From positions 147,282-211,281 of the forward strand of contig JAFKFM010000013.1 of NCBI GenBank assembly GCA_017308135.1: a DNA stretch of 64,000 bases. The letters are read 5' to 3'. The notes under the pieces are model-generated. The model searched no databases. It was not told the DNA's origin and saw nothing but the letters and a program-made list of their open reading frames with translations. The stretch is from Alphaproteobacteria bacterium (GTDB lineage: Bacteria; Pseudomonadota; Alphaproteobacteria; CACIAM-22H2). Numbering within the stretch: position 1 is the first letter of the stretch; every line of letters begins with the position of its first letter. This document shows, one piece after another, positions 25,871 through 35,225 of the stretch. A program made the translations under genes and the position numbers.

Positions 25871-27660
25871 ACGCCCCCATCTGGTCCGACCTCGAAACCT
25901 CCGCGTTCGAAACGCTCGTCGGCCGCTGCGCAACCGTGGCGCTGCGCAAGTCCGACAGTCGTATCGCAGCGCTACTCGCGCTGATGGCTCTGTCACATGC
26001 CCGGCTCGATGCCGACGTGCATGACAATCACCTCGAAGCCGATCTTCGCGTCCATCCCGCGCCTCCGGGCCACGGTCCCGCGGCGGAGCTGCTGGATCAT
26101 ATCACCTGTATCGTGAGCGACGTCGCGCGCTGTGCGCGTGGCGAGACGCGTCTCGACATTTCAGCCCGGCTCGACGATTGGGGCTATGCGTTTCTCATGG
26201 TCGATCTTCTCGGCGATGGCGCGCGCGAAGCCGAGCTCACCGCCATGGCCGAGTGTGTCGGCGCCGCGCTGACGCGCGTTCACAAGCGCGTCGAGGAACT
26301 GTGCACGCAGCATCTCCGCGCCGTCCTGACGCGCGATGCCCCGCAGGCCGCGTTCCTGTCGCGAGGCCTCACGCTGCAGGCCGAGTGGCTGCTCGCGCCA
26401 TATCTCTCCGGCGATGCATCCCGGCCGGACATCCTGGTCCGACGCGCACAGGCCCTGGGCCTGTTCGGAAGCCTCGTCTCGGCGTTGCGAGAGCCCGCCA
26501 TCACGGAGGTCGTCGATCGCGCCGAACCCCTGACGCCGGCGCTTGCGGGACATCTCGGGTTAACCGAGGCCGAGCTGCGCGCTTTTCGCGGCTCGCGCGA
26601 CGTCCGTGCATCGATCGAGCAATGGGACGATTTCGTGGTCGCGGCGCGGCGGCTCAAGACCTATTCGGTCCCGCGCCACGAATGGCCTGGCGCCGCCCAG
26701 CCGGAAACACCGTCTGCATGGCAAAACTCACCCTGGCTGCGATCGCCGCGCACGCATCTCATCCGGCCGGACTATCTCGAAGAGAAGGAAGCGGGCGTTC
26801 AGGACGCCGTCCTCGCGCTGAAGGACGATCTCATTCGTCCGCTTGTCGCCGCTCGCCGGCCGCCCGGCGACTTGCGCAACACCACCATCGCGCATTTCGC
26901 AAGCGAGCTCGATTTTCCACAAGCGCGACACGGTTGCGCCGATTATCGAACGTTTCTGCTCGGTCTGCATCGGGCCATCATCGGGACCCGCAAGCCGAAG
27001 GCGTTTCAGGAGGCGGCCGCGCTGTGGCATCGCCGCGCCGCGTCGCTCTCGGCGCTGCGCCACGAGCATACGGCGGAACGGCCCGGCTGGCCGGCGCTCT
27101 GCGCGGCCTGGCGATCGCACGACGGCCGCTATGAGGTTGTGGCTCTGACCTCCGCCAGCGATCTGGTGATCGAAGGCAACGCGATGCAACATTGCGTCGG
27201 CGGCTATTACGATGTCTGCCGGCGTGGCGACACACAAATCCTGTCGTTGCGCCGCGACGGCCACCGCGCCGCCACCGTCGAGATTGCGCTCGAAGGCTCA
27301 ATTGAGGCGCCGGCGTTGAAGGTCGGCCAATTCAAGGCGATCCGGAATACCCGACCCGCCGACGACCTCCATGATGCATTGCGCGACTTCCTGCGCGATC
27401 TGCGTTCGCAGGCGCACGCCATGAATGCGGCGACGCTCGCGCGCTATCGCCGGCGCATGCACAAACGCGGGGATTATGCCTGGCGCAGCGACGCGCTGCC
27501 ATTGGATCACGCGCGCGAGGCTTATCCACTTTACCGGCCGCTGCTGCCGCGTCCGGCGCCGGCGAGTTTCGACCTCTGGTGCGCCGAAAGCGGCCTCGTC
27601 GACACCATTGACCGGGCTTTCGCAGCCCTCGGCGGAAAGTCCCCAGCGTCCCCGCGCTGA
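25867..27660 (+). CDS. PcfJ-like protein
   Basis: A 597-residue protein. The region around residues 425-500 has GNAMQHCVGGYYDVCRRGDT and then LSLRRDGHRAATVEIAL, the hallmark of PcfJ-type proteins, with Cys and His suggesting a catalytic or metal site. The first 400 residues are helical and unassigned. PcfJ was named in a conjugative plasmid and its relatives are spread among phages and integrative elements; the biochemical role is not known. It is translationally coupled to the acidic gene before it. Confidence 0.75.
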   Translation: MNAPIWSDLETSAFETLVGRCATVALRKSDSRIAALLALMALSHARLDADVHDNHLEADLRVHPAPPGHGPAAELLDHITCIVSDVARCARGETRLDISARLDDWGYAFLMVDLLGDGAREAELTAMAECVGAALTRVHKRVEELCTQHLRAVLTRDAPQAAFLSRGLTLQAEWLLAPYLSGDASRPDILVRRAQALGLFGSLVSALREPAITEVVDRAEPLTPALAGHLGLTEAELRAFRGSRDVRASIEQWDDFVVAARRLKTYSVPRHEWPGAAQPETPSAWQNSPWLRSPRTHLIRPDYLEEKEAGVQDAVLALKDDLIRPLVAARRPPGDLRNTTIAHFASELDFPQARHGCADYRTFLLGLHRAIIGTRKPKAFQEAAALWHRRAASLSALRHEHTAERPGWPALCAAWRSHDGRYEVVALTSASDLVIEGNAMQHCVGGYYDVCRRGDTQILSLRRDGHRAATVEIALEGSIEAPALKVGQFKAIRNTRPADDLHDALRDFLRDLRSQAHAMNAATLARYRRRMHKRGDYAWRSDALPLDHAREAYPLYRPLLPRPAPASFDLWCAESGLVDTIDRAFAALGGKSPASPR

Positions 27661-27699
27661 CCTTCTCCCTTCCTCGTTCATCACCTCAAGGAGGCAATC

Positions 27700-28362
27700 A
27701 TGCATCCCTACGATCACGCACGCTCGTCCGCACGTCGCTTTGGCGGACAATGGCAGGATTACTACCCCTGCCATGCCTGGTTCGATGCGACGAAATCGAT
27801 CCAGTGCCGCTTTACGCACCGCGCGCTACGGCATCATCTCGAGGGGATCAAGGAAGCCCTCGCCGCCTTCGGGCCCGCGATCCAGAACAACGACGGCGCC
27901 AAAGTCGACCTTCGTCAGGTCGGGCTTCAGCATCTCGACGAGGATTGCGGCCTGATCCCGCAGGCGCGCGATTGGCTGATCGACCTTGATGCGCCGGATT
28001 GGCTTCCGGAAGAAGTCCCCGACTCCACCGAGCTTGCGGCGGCCAGCGCGCGGCGTTTTGGCGGCGAACCCGGGCCTTATCGCGCTCTGCACGACTGGTT
28101 CCTGGCGACGCAGAACTGGTGCGACGGCGCGGAGCACCTGCTGTTTCGCCATCATAGCTTCGGGATCTTCGAGGCGGAAACCCGCTTCGGACCCGCCCTC
28201 GACATCGGCAGCGAACGGCGCGTGCCGACGCGCGTGGTGGCGGAACGCCACGTCCAGACCGTGCTGGGTCGCGTTCCCGCGGCCGTCGACGCGCTGCGCC
28301 GGATCAGGGGCGCCCGCTGGATGCTCCAGGCGACCTCGCCACGGAAGCTCGGCCTCGACTGA
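27700..28362 (+). CDS. DUF6915-like protein with internal duplication
   Basis: A 220-residue protein with GGAGG before the ATG. It starts MHPYDHARSSARRFGGQWQD, typical of DUF6915. The second half repeats the pattern: SARRFGG near residues 9-15 recurs near 115, HAWFDATKS recurs as HDWFLATQN, and RALRHH recurs as LLFRHH. Two copies of a roughly 105-residue unit are therefore fused. The conserved His, Trp and Asp residues hint at an enzyme, but no reaction is known. Confidence 0.65.
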   Translation: MHPYDHARSSARRFGGQWQDYYPCHAWFDATKSIQCRFTHRALRHHLEGIKEALAAFGPAIQNNDGAKVDLRQVGLQHLDEDCGLIPQARDWLIDLDAPDWLPEEVPDSTELAAASARRFGGEPGPYRALHDWFLATQNWCDGAEHLLFRHHSFGIFEAETRFGPALDIGSERRVPTRVVAERHVQTVLGRVPAAVDALRRIRGARWMLQATSPRKLGLD

Positions 28363-28404
28363 AATCCATCATCAAGAACCCGCAAGAACCAAAGGAGAAA
28401 AATC

Positions 28405-28698
28405 ATGAGCAATCCCGATGTTCGGAATTTCGTTGTCGTCTCGACCGCCCACGTCACCGAGCAGACGGCGCGCTGCCTCGACAGGACGCCGGCCAATCAA
28501 TGGCCGTGTCTCGGCGGGCCCTACGGCGAATACGGATGGTTTGTCTATGCCCATGACGAGAACAGCCATGCGGGACCAGACCCGATCCCTGACGACCTGT
28601 TCGGCGTCATGACATGGGGACGCAAGCACGGCTTCGACTACATCCTCTTCGATTGTGATGGCGATCTTATCGAAGACTTGCCGAGCCACGATTGGTGA
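28405..28698 (+). CDS. DUF5983-like protein
   Basis: A 97-residue protein with AAAGGAG before the ATG. VVSTAHVTEQTARCLD, YGEYGWFVYAHDEN and a C-terminal FDYILFDCDGDLIEDL fit DUF5983, a small plasmid and phage family. No function is known. It lies 42 bp after the DUF6915-like gene in the same direction. Confidence 0.6.
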   Translation: MSNPDVRNFVVVSTAHVTEQTARCLDRTPANQWPCLGGPYGEYGWFVYAHDENSHAGPDPIPDDLFGVMTWGRKHGFDYILFDCDGDLIEDLPSHDW

Positions 28699-28809
28699 TG
28701 CGGTTCGGTTCACCGTTTCAAAGGATGCCACGAAGTGCGGCGGATTCGCTCGCGTGGATCGGAGACCAAAAACCGAGAAAGAGCAAAAAAGAAGAAAATG
28801 AAAGGAATG

Positions 28810-28915
28810 AAAACCCGCTGCCGCATGCCCGGCCGGCGCGTCAAGGGTGAAGCTTCGCCCGCGTGCCGCGGCCCTTGACCCGCCGGACCGGAGAGGCGGC
28901 CGCCAGAGAGGTGTG
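28810..28915 (+). repeat. Intergenic hairpin repeat, copy D (best-formed)
   Basis: CCGGCGCGTCAAGGG (28833-28847) pairs with CCCTTGACCCGCCGG (28872-28886) with a single mismatch over 15 bp. The loop holds GAAGCTTCGCCCGCGTGCCG. It ends about 75 bp before the DUF1419-like gene. Confidence 0.65.
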
Positions 28916-28990
28916 ACGAAGGACTGAAGTGATGAGGAGATCAGGCGGATCGCTCGCGCTTCAGCCCGGCCAGGCTGAAAGGAGCCGCCG

Positions 28991-29563
28991 ATGCACACCT
29001 CACCCACCATACGCAAAGTCTTCGAGGGCGTCGCCACGCGTCCCGAGATGTATCGCATGTTTAACCGCCATCGTGGCGATCCGGCGATGACCAAAAGCGA
29101 TGCCCAGCATCTCTTCGCCGGCGAGTGGTTCGAGATCGCCGAGCGCGAGCATGGCTACATGCTCGAGATCCTGCCGCCGCTGTGGATGCGCGCCGACATG
29201 TTCGCGATGCGCGAATTCTTGACCGGCAATGTCACGAGCGTTTTCTTCTCGCTCTGCATTGACGGCCACAAGCGCTTCTTCCACGGCTATTGCAATCTTT
29301 CCGATCGCGGCGCGCCGGAACGCATGAAGCAGGCGATCGTCGAGCGCGAGTCCCGACCGATCCGCGCCATGACGCGGGAAGAGCGCCTCGAACACATTTG
29401 GTCGAGCACCCACGATGATTATCGTGGCTATGCCGGCCCCGGCTGGCCCGCCGCTCTGCAGGGCAAACGCACGGTGCTGAAGCCGCTCGACGATCTCTCC
29501 GACGACGAGATCGCCGCCAAGCTGCCCGTGCAACTCCGCCACCTTCCGCCACTCGCGGCCTGA
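28991..29563 (+). CDS. DUF1419-like protein
   Basis: A 190-residue protein with AAAGGAG before the ATG. It starts MHTSPTIRKVFEGVATRPEM and contains EWFEIAEREHGYMLEILPPL, which matches DUF1419 proteins of rhizobial plasmids. It has Trp, His and acidic residues in conserved-looking blocks. Function unknown. Confidence 0.75.
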   Translation: MHTSPTIRKVFEGVATRPEMYRMFNRHRGDPAMTKSDAQHLFAGEWFEIAEREHGYMLEILPPLWMRADMFAMREFLTGNVTSVFFSLCIDGHKRFFHGYCNLSDRGAPERMKQAIVERESRPIRAMTREERLEHIWSSTHDDYRGYAGPGWPAALQGKRTVLKPLDDLSDDEIAAKLPVQLRHLPPLAA

Positions 29564-29579
29564 TCGGGGGAGCAGTCCC

Positions 29580-29774
29580 ATGCAGGGCGCCTATGACCGA
29601 CTTCGCGTCCACGTCTTCGCGTCATGGCGTGACGTCGTGCGGGCTGCGAACACCCGCATCGCCAGAAAGCATCGCCGCGATCCGGCGATGAGAGAAGCCC
29701 GCAAGCGCTTCTACCGCGACATGCTCGGCTGCCATCAACGGCACCAGGATCTCGTCCTCATCTTCCGGCTCTGA
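29580..29774 (+). CDS. Small basic hypothetical protein
   Basis: A 64-residue, Arg- and His-rich protein (MQGAYDRLRVHVFASWRDVV) with GGGGAG before the ATG, 16 bp after the DUF1419-like gene. Two helices with many basic residues would suit nucleic acid binding. No family recognised. Confidence 0.55.
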   Translation: MQGAYDRLRVHVFASWRDVVRAANTRIARKHRRDPAMREARKRFYRDMLGCHQRHQDLVLIFRL

Positions 29775-29878
29775 GCCCCGCTCAGCGTCTCTCCCCCTTC
29801 CATCATCGCGCGTCTCGTAACCCGCCGAACGCTTTCGGCGGGGGCGATGACGCACGCTCAACTCTCGGAGCCCGCCCC

Positions 29879-32800
29879 ATGGCGCACAACGACCCTTTCA
29901 CACTCGATCTCTTCGGAGATACGTCCCTCTCGTCCGGCCTTGGCCTGGGCGTGACAGCCTTCCCCTCCACGATCGACGCCGACGATCACGATTGCCCTCG
30001 CGCGTCGCTCACGTCCCTTCCTGTTGCGGTCGCCCCCTCCTCCGCGAAGTCGGCTCCGACCCGCGGCCAGAATTTCTCTCTCGCCGCCTCGCGCGGGCTG
30101 GCCAAGACCTGGCGCGACCGCGCCAGGGACAATCTCGCCGCCATCCGGCTTGCGGCCGAGATCGAAGCCGAGGGACGCCCGGCGACGGCCGAAGAGCAGA
30201 CGCGTCTGATGCGCTTCACAGGCTTCGGCGCTTCAGAGCTTGCCAACGGGATTTTTCGGCGTCCCGGCGACGACACGTTCCGCAAAGGCTGGGAGCAGAT
30301 CGGCGAAGAGCTCGAAGGTCTCGTCGATGCCGCATCTTATGCGTCGCTCGCCCGCTGCACGCAATATGCCCATTTCACGCCGGACTATATCGTCCGGGCG
30401 GTGTGGGCCGGTGTCGAGCAGCTCGGTTTTCGCGGTGGCCGCGTGCTCGAACCCGGCATCGGCAGCGGTCTGTTTCCGGCGTTGATGCCCCCGGCGCTCC
30501 GCGACCTCTGTCACGTCACCGGCATCGAGCTCGATCCGGTGACCGCGCGGATCGTGAAGCTCCTGCAGCCGCGCGCAACCATCCTCAACGCCGATTTCGC
30601 ACGGATCGAGCTGACGCCGCATTTCGATCTCGCGATCGGCAATCCGCCCTTCTCCGATCGCACTGTTCGCAGCGACCGCGCCTATCGCGGTCTTGGCTTG
30701 CGGCTGCATGATTATTTCATCGCAAAAGCGCTCCGATCCCTGAAGCCTGGCGGGCTCGCAGCTTTCGTCACCTCCTCCGGTACGTTGGACAAGACCGATG
30801 CGACCGCACGCGAGCACGTCGCGGCGATGGCTGATCTCGTCGGCGCGATCCGGCTGCCGGAAGGCAGCTTCCGGGCCGAAGCCGGCACCGACGTCGTCGT
30901 CGATATTCTGTTCTTCCGTAAGCGCCGCGACGGCGAATCCGCGGACGGCGACGGCTGGCTCGACCTCGCCGAAGTCCGATCTGCGACCGAGGACGAAGGG
31001 GCAATCCGGATCAACCGCTGTTTCGCCGAGCATCCAGAAATGGTGCTCGGCGAGCATGCTCTGCGGCGCGGCGTCTATGGGCCCGACGAAACCTACACCT
31101 GCCAGCCGCGCGCAGGCGCCGATCTGGAGCAGGCTCTCACCGCCGCAATCCTCCATCTCCCGGAGTCCATCTACGACGGCAACCCGGCAGCAGTCGGTCC
31201 CGATGACGCCGAGCCGGCAGCTCGCGGCGGGGACGAGCAGCGCGAATTCTCGGTTCGCGAGGGCAGCTATTTCATCGGAACGAACGGCGCCCTGATGCAG
31301 ATCATCGATGGTGCGCCTGTTACCATCACGACCAGGAGAGGCCGTGCGGCCGACGGCATCTTCGAGAAGCATGCGCGTATTATCCGCAAGCTGATCCCGA
31401 TCCGCGATGCGGTACGCGAAATCCTCAAATGCCAGGAGACCGATCAGCCGTGGAAACAGCCGCAGGTCCGGCTTCGCATCGCCTGGTCGAGTTTCGTCCG
31501 CGACTTCGGGCCGATCAACACCACCGTGGTGTCGTCGGTTGAGGACGAGGAAACCGGCGAAGCGCGCGAGACGCACCGCCGACCGAACCTTGCGCCCTTC
31601 ACGGACGATCCCGATTGCTGGCTGGTCGCCTCGATCGAGGAATATGACCTCGAAACGAACACCGCCAAGCCTGGGCCGATCTTCACCGAGCGCGTGATCG
31701 CGCCGCCGCCGGCGCCGGTCATCGCCTCTGCGATCGACGCGCTCGCCGTCGTCCTCAACGAACGCGGCGCCGCCGACCCGGAGCACGTCGCGGAGCTTCT
31801 GCATCGTGATGTCGAGACCGTGCTCGCCGAGCTCGGCGATGCGGTTTTCCACGATCCGGAAAGCGGCGCATGGCAGACGGCGGACGCTTATCTTTCGGGT
31901 GCGGTGCGCTCCAAGCTCACGGCAGCCCGCACGGCCGCCGATCTCGATCCGGCGTTCGCCCGAAACGTCGCGGCGCTTGAGCAGGTCCAACCGCCGGATC
32001 TGCGGCCCTCCGACATCACCGCCCGCCTCGGCGCGCCCTGGATTCCGGTCGCCGATATCATCGGCTTCGTCAAGGAGACGATGGACGCCGACATCACTAT
32101 CCACCACACGGCCGAACTCGCCTGCTGGACGGTCAATGCCCGGCAATTGTCGTGGACGGCGGCCGGCACCACCGAATGGGGCACCCATCGCCGTCATGCC
32201 GGCGAACTCCTTTCGGACGCTCTGAACTCGTCGATCCCGCAGATCTTCGACATCGTCAAAGACGGCGACAGCGAGCGGCGCATCCTCAACACGGTCGAGA
32301 CCGAGGCCGCCAAGGACAAGCTCGCCAAGATCAAGACCGCTTTCCAGACCTGGATCTGGTCCGATCCCGATCGCACCGATCGCCTCGCGCGGCTTTACAA
32401 CGACACCTTCAACAACATCGTGCCCCGTCATTTCGACGGATCGCACCTCAAGCTGCCGGGCGCCTCTGGCGCCTTTTCTCTTTATAGCCACCAGAAGCGG
32501 GCCATCTGGCGCATCATCGCTTCGGGTAGCACCTATGTCGCCCACGCCGTTGGCGCCGGCAAGACGCTCTCGATCGCGGCTGCGATCATGGAGCAGCGAC
32601 GGCTCGGCCTGATCAACAAGGCGATGCTGGTCGTGCCCGGCCATTGCCTCGCGCAGGCCGCGCGCGAGTTCCTGGCCCTCTATCCGAACGCGCGCATCCT
32701 CGTCGCCGACGAGACGAATTTCATGAAGGAGAAGCGGCATCGTTTCCTGTCGCGCGCGGCGACGGCGAATTGGGATGCGATCATCATCACCCATTCGGCC

Positions 32801-34975
32801 TTCAAGTTCATTCCGGTCCCGTCAGCGTTCGAGCAGGCGATGCTGCAGAACGAACTGGAGGCCTATGAGGAGTTGCTGACCCGCATCGACTCGCAGGACC
32901 GGCTTTCGCGCAAGCGCGTCGAGCGCATGAAGGAAGGGCACAAGGAGCGGCTGGAGGCGCTGGCCTCGCGCAAGGACGACCTCCTCACCATCTCCGAAAT
33001 CGGCGTCGATCAGATCATCGTCGACGAGGCCCAGGAGTTCCGCAAGCTCTCCTTCGCCACCAACATGACGTCCTTGCGCGGCGTCGATCCGAACGGCTCG
33101 CAGCGCGCCTGGGACCTCTATGTGAAGTCCCGCTTCATCGACGTAAAGAATCCCGGCCGCGCCTTGGTGCTCGCTTCCGGCACGCCCATCACGAACACTC
33201 TCGGCGAGATGTTCACGGTGCAGCGGCTGATGGACCATGCGGCGCTCCGCCAGCGTGGCCTGCACGAGTTCGACGCGTGGGCCTCCACCTTCGGCGACAC
33301 CTCGACCGAGCTTGAGCTTCAGCCCTCGGGCAAATACCGGCCGGTCACGCGGTTCTCGCAATTCGTCAACGTTCCGGAGTTGATCGCCATGTTCCGCTCG
33401 TTTGCGGACGTGGTGCTGCCGAAGGACCTGCGCGACTATGTGAAGGTGCCTGTCATCTCTGGCGGCACGCGCCAGATCATCACGGCAGAGTCGACGCCGG
33501 CCTTCAAGGCCTATCAGGCCCTGCTCGCCCAGCGCATCACCGCGATCGAGGAGCGCGACCGCGCGCCTGAGCCCGGCGACGACATCCTGCTCTCCGTCAT
33601 CACCGACGGTCGACACGCGGCGATCGACCTGCGCCTGGTCGATTCGGTGCAGGATAATGAGGAGGGCAATAAGCTCAACGCCCTCATCGCCAACGCCTTC
33701 CGCGTCTGGACGGAGACAGGTGACCACACCTATCGCCGCAAGGACGGCCAGGCCTTCGAGAGGCCCGGCGCCGGCCAGCTCATCTTCTCCGATCTTGGCA
33801 CGATCGCGGTCGAGGCCTCACGCGGCTTCTCGGCCTACCGCTGGATCCGCAACGAGCTCGTGCGGCTCGGTGTGCCAGCGTCCGAGATCGCCTACATGCA
33901 GGACCACAAAAAGTCGGAGGCCAAGCAGCGCCTGTTCAACGACTTCAACGCCGGCAAGGTGCGCATTCTCCTGGGCTCGTCCGAAACGATGGGTACCGGT
34001 GTCAACGTGCAGCTTCGGCTGAAGGCCTTGCATCATCTCGATGTGCCGTGGCTTCCCTCGCAGATCGAACAGCGCGAGGGCCGGATCGTCCGGCAGGGCA
34101 ACCAGCACGACGAAGTCGATATCTTCGCCTATGCGACGCTCGGGTCGCTCGATGCCACCATGTGGCAAAACAATGAGCGGAAGGCGCGGTTCATCGCCGC
34201 CGCATTGTCGGGCGATACCAGCGTGCGCCGCCTCGAGGACCTTGGCGAGGGTCAAGCGAACCAGTTCGCCATGGCGAAAGCCATCGCATCAGGCGATCCG
34301 CGCCTGATGCAGAAGGCGGGACTTGAAGCCGAGATCGCGCGCCTCGAAAGGCTGCGCGCCGCCCATATCGATGATCAACACGCCATCCGTCGACAGCTTC
34401 GCGACGCCGAGCGTGAGATCGACCGCGCCACGCGGCGCATCGACGAGATCGGACACGATATCGCGCGGTTGAAGCCGACGACCGGCGAGGCCTTCGCAAT
34501 GAGTGTGAAGGGAACGCCTTTCACGGAGCGCAAGCTCGCCGGTCGCGCTCTCATGCAGGAGATTCTGACTCTCGTGCAGCTCCAGCACGAGAAGGCGGTC
34601 GTCATCGCCTCGATCGGCGGATTCGATCTCGAGTTCGATGGGCGTCGTGTCGGACGTGAGGGCTACATCTACACGACCATGCTGGCGCGCACAGGCGCCA
34701 GCTTCGAGATCGAACTCGGCATGACCGTCACGCCGCTCGGCGCCGTCGCCCGCCTTGAACATGCGCTCTCCAACTTCGAGGGCGAGCAGGAGGCTTATCG
34801 GAATCGCCTGACAGACGCGCGCCGGCGCCTCACCACCTACGGCCCCCGCGTGGGAGAGGCCTTTGCCTTCGAGGCCGAACTCGATCTCAAGCATGACGCG
34901 CTCGCCGCGATCGAGGCTGAGCTTGCCGTCAGCGATCCCGATCCGAAAAAGCCGGTGGACAGCCTGGCGGCATGA
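29879..34975 (+). CDS. Giant DNA methyltransferase-helicase fusion
   Basis: A 1698-residue protein. The first third holds an N6-adenine methyltransferase fold: SAM motif VLEPGIGSGLF near residue 190 and catalytic LAIGNPPFSDRT near 255. The C-terminal part is an SF2 helicase: Walker A AHAVGAGKTLS near 887, DEAQ box VDEAQEFRKLSF near 1048, and motif VI QREGRIVRQGNQ near 1397, with a charged coiled-coil tail after 1480. Such proteins are widespread on large plasmids and integrative elements and may protect incoming DNA against restriction, as DarB does in phage P1. No restriction nuclease motif is visible. Confidence 0.85.
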   Translation: MAHNDPFTLDLFGDTSLSSGLGLGVTAFPSTIDADDHDCPRASLTSLPVAVAPSSAKSAPTRGQNFSLAASRGLAKTWRDRARDNLAAIRLAAEIEAEGRPATAEEQTRLMRFTGFGASELANGIFRRPGDDTFRKGWEQIGEELEGLVDAASYASLARCTQYAHFTPDYIVRAVWAGVEQLGFRGGRVLEPGIGSGLFPALMPPALRDLCHVTGIELDPVTARIVKLLQPRATILNADFARIELTPHFDLAIGNPPFSDRTVRSDRAYRGLGLRLHDYFIAKALRSLKPGGLAAFVTSSGTLDKTDATAREHVAAMADLVGAIRLPEGSFRAEAGTDVVVDILFFRKRRDGESADGDGWLDLAEVRSATEDEGAIRINRCFAEHPEMVLGEHALRRGVYGPDETYTCQPRAGADLEQALTAAILHLPESIYDGNPAAVGPDDAEPAARGGDEQREFSVREGSYFIGTNGALMQIIDGAPVTITTRRGRAADGIFEKHARIIRKLIPIRDAVREILKCQETDQPWKQPQVRLRIAWSSFVRDFGPINTTVVSSVEDEETGEARETHRRPNLAPFTDDPDCWLVASIEEYDLETNTAKPGPIFTERVIAPPPAPVIASAIDALAVVLNERGAADPEHVAELLHRDVETVLAELGDAVFHDPESGAWQTADAYLSGAVRSKLTAARTAADLDPAFARNVAALEQVQPPDLRPSDITARLGAPWIPVADIIGFVKETMDADITIHHTAELACWTVNARQLSWTAAGTTEWGTHRRHAGELLSDALNSSIPQIFDIVKDGDSERRILNTVETEAAKDKLAKIKTAFQTWIWSDPDRTDRLARLYNDTFNNIVPRHFDGSHLKLPGASGAFSLYSHQKRAIWRIIASGSTYVAHAVGAGKTLSIAAAIMEQRRLGLINKAMLVVPGHCLAQAAREFLALYPNARILVADETNFMKEKRHRFLSRAATANWDAIIITHSAFKFIPVPSAFEQAMLQNELEAYEELLTRIDSQDRLSRKRVERMKEGHKERLEALASRKDDLLTISEIGVDQIIVDEAQEFRKLSFATNMTSLRGVDPNGSQRAWDLYVKSRFIDVKNPGRALVLASGTPITNTLGEMFTVQRLMDHAALRQRGLHEFDAWASTFGDTSTELELQPSGKYRPVTRFSQFVNVPELIAMFRSFADVVLPKDLRDYVKVPVISGGTRQIITAESTPAFKAYQALLAQRITAIEERDRAPEPGDDILLSVITDGRHAAIDLRLVDSVQDNEEGNKLNALIANAFRVWTETGDHTYRRKDGQAFERPGAGQLIFSDLGTIAVEASRGFSAYRWIRNELVRLGVPASEIAYMQDHKKSEAKQRLFNDFNAGKVRILLGSSETMGTGVNVQLRLKALHHLDVPWLPSQIEQREGRIVRQGNQHDEVDIFAYATLGSLDATMWQNNERKARFIAAALSGDTSVRRLEDLGEGQANQFAMAKAIASGDPRLMQKAGLEAEIARLERLRAAHIDDQHAIRRQLRDAEREIDRATRRIDEIGHDIARLKPTTGEAFAMSVKGTPFTERKLAGRALMQEILTLVQLQHEKAVVIASIGGFDLEFDGRRVGREGYIYTTMLARTGASFEIELGMTVTPLGAVARLEHALSNFEGEQEAYRNRLTDARRRLTTYGPRVGEAFAFEAELDLKHDALAAIEAELAVSDPDPKKPVDSLAA

Positions 34976-35225
34976 GGGGGCGAAAAGAAAACCTCCTCGC
35001 AGAGCGGCCAGATCAGCGCCGCTGACGCTCAACCGACCGCCTCGCGATCCCGGCCACGGCGCGCTCGCAGGGCGCTGAAGCACCCCGCTCCCGCCTGCCG
35101 GGCAGGGATGCTCGCCGGCAGTTGCGCCGCCCCGCCCGCCCTGCGGGCCGGAAGGGGTCTTCGGAAAGAAGACGAGAGGGACCGTGAGGAAAACGCGGTC
35201 CGCAACCCCGAAATGGAGAAATACC

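Noticed and set aside
22801..28915. The repeated hairpins as a CRISPR array
   Set aside because: The copies are about 1 to 3.5 kb apart, lie before separate genes and have no regular spacers. No CRISPR array or cas gene is seen in the window.
30233..32794. An 853-codon minus-strand frame opposite the methyltransferase-helicase
   Set aside because: Same reason: a shadow of a well-supported gene with no motifs of its own.
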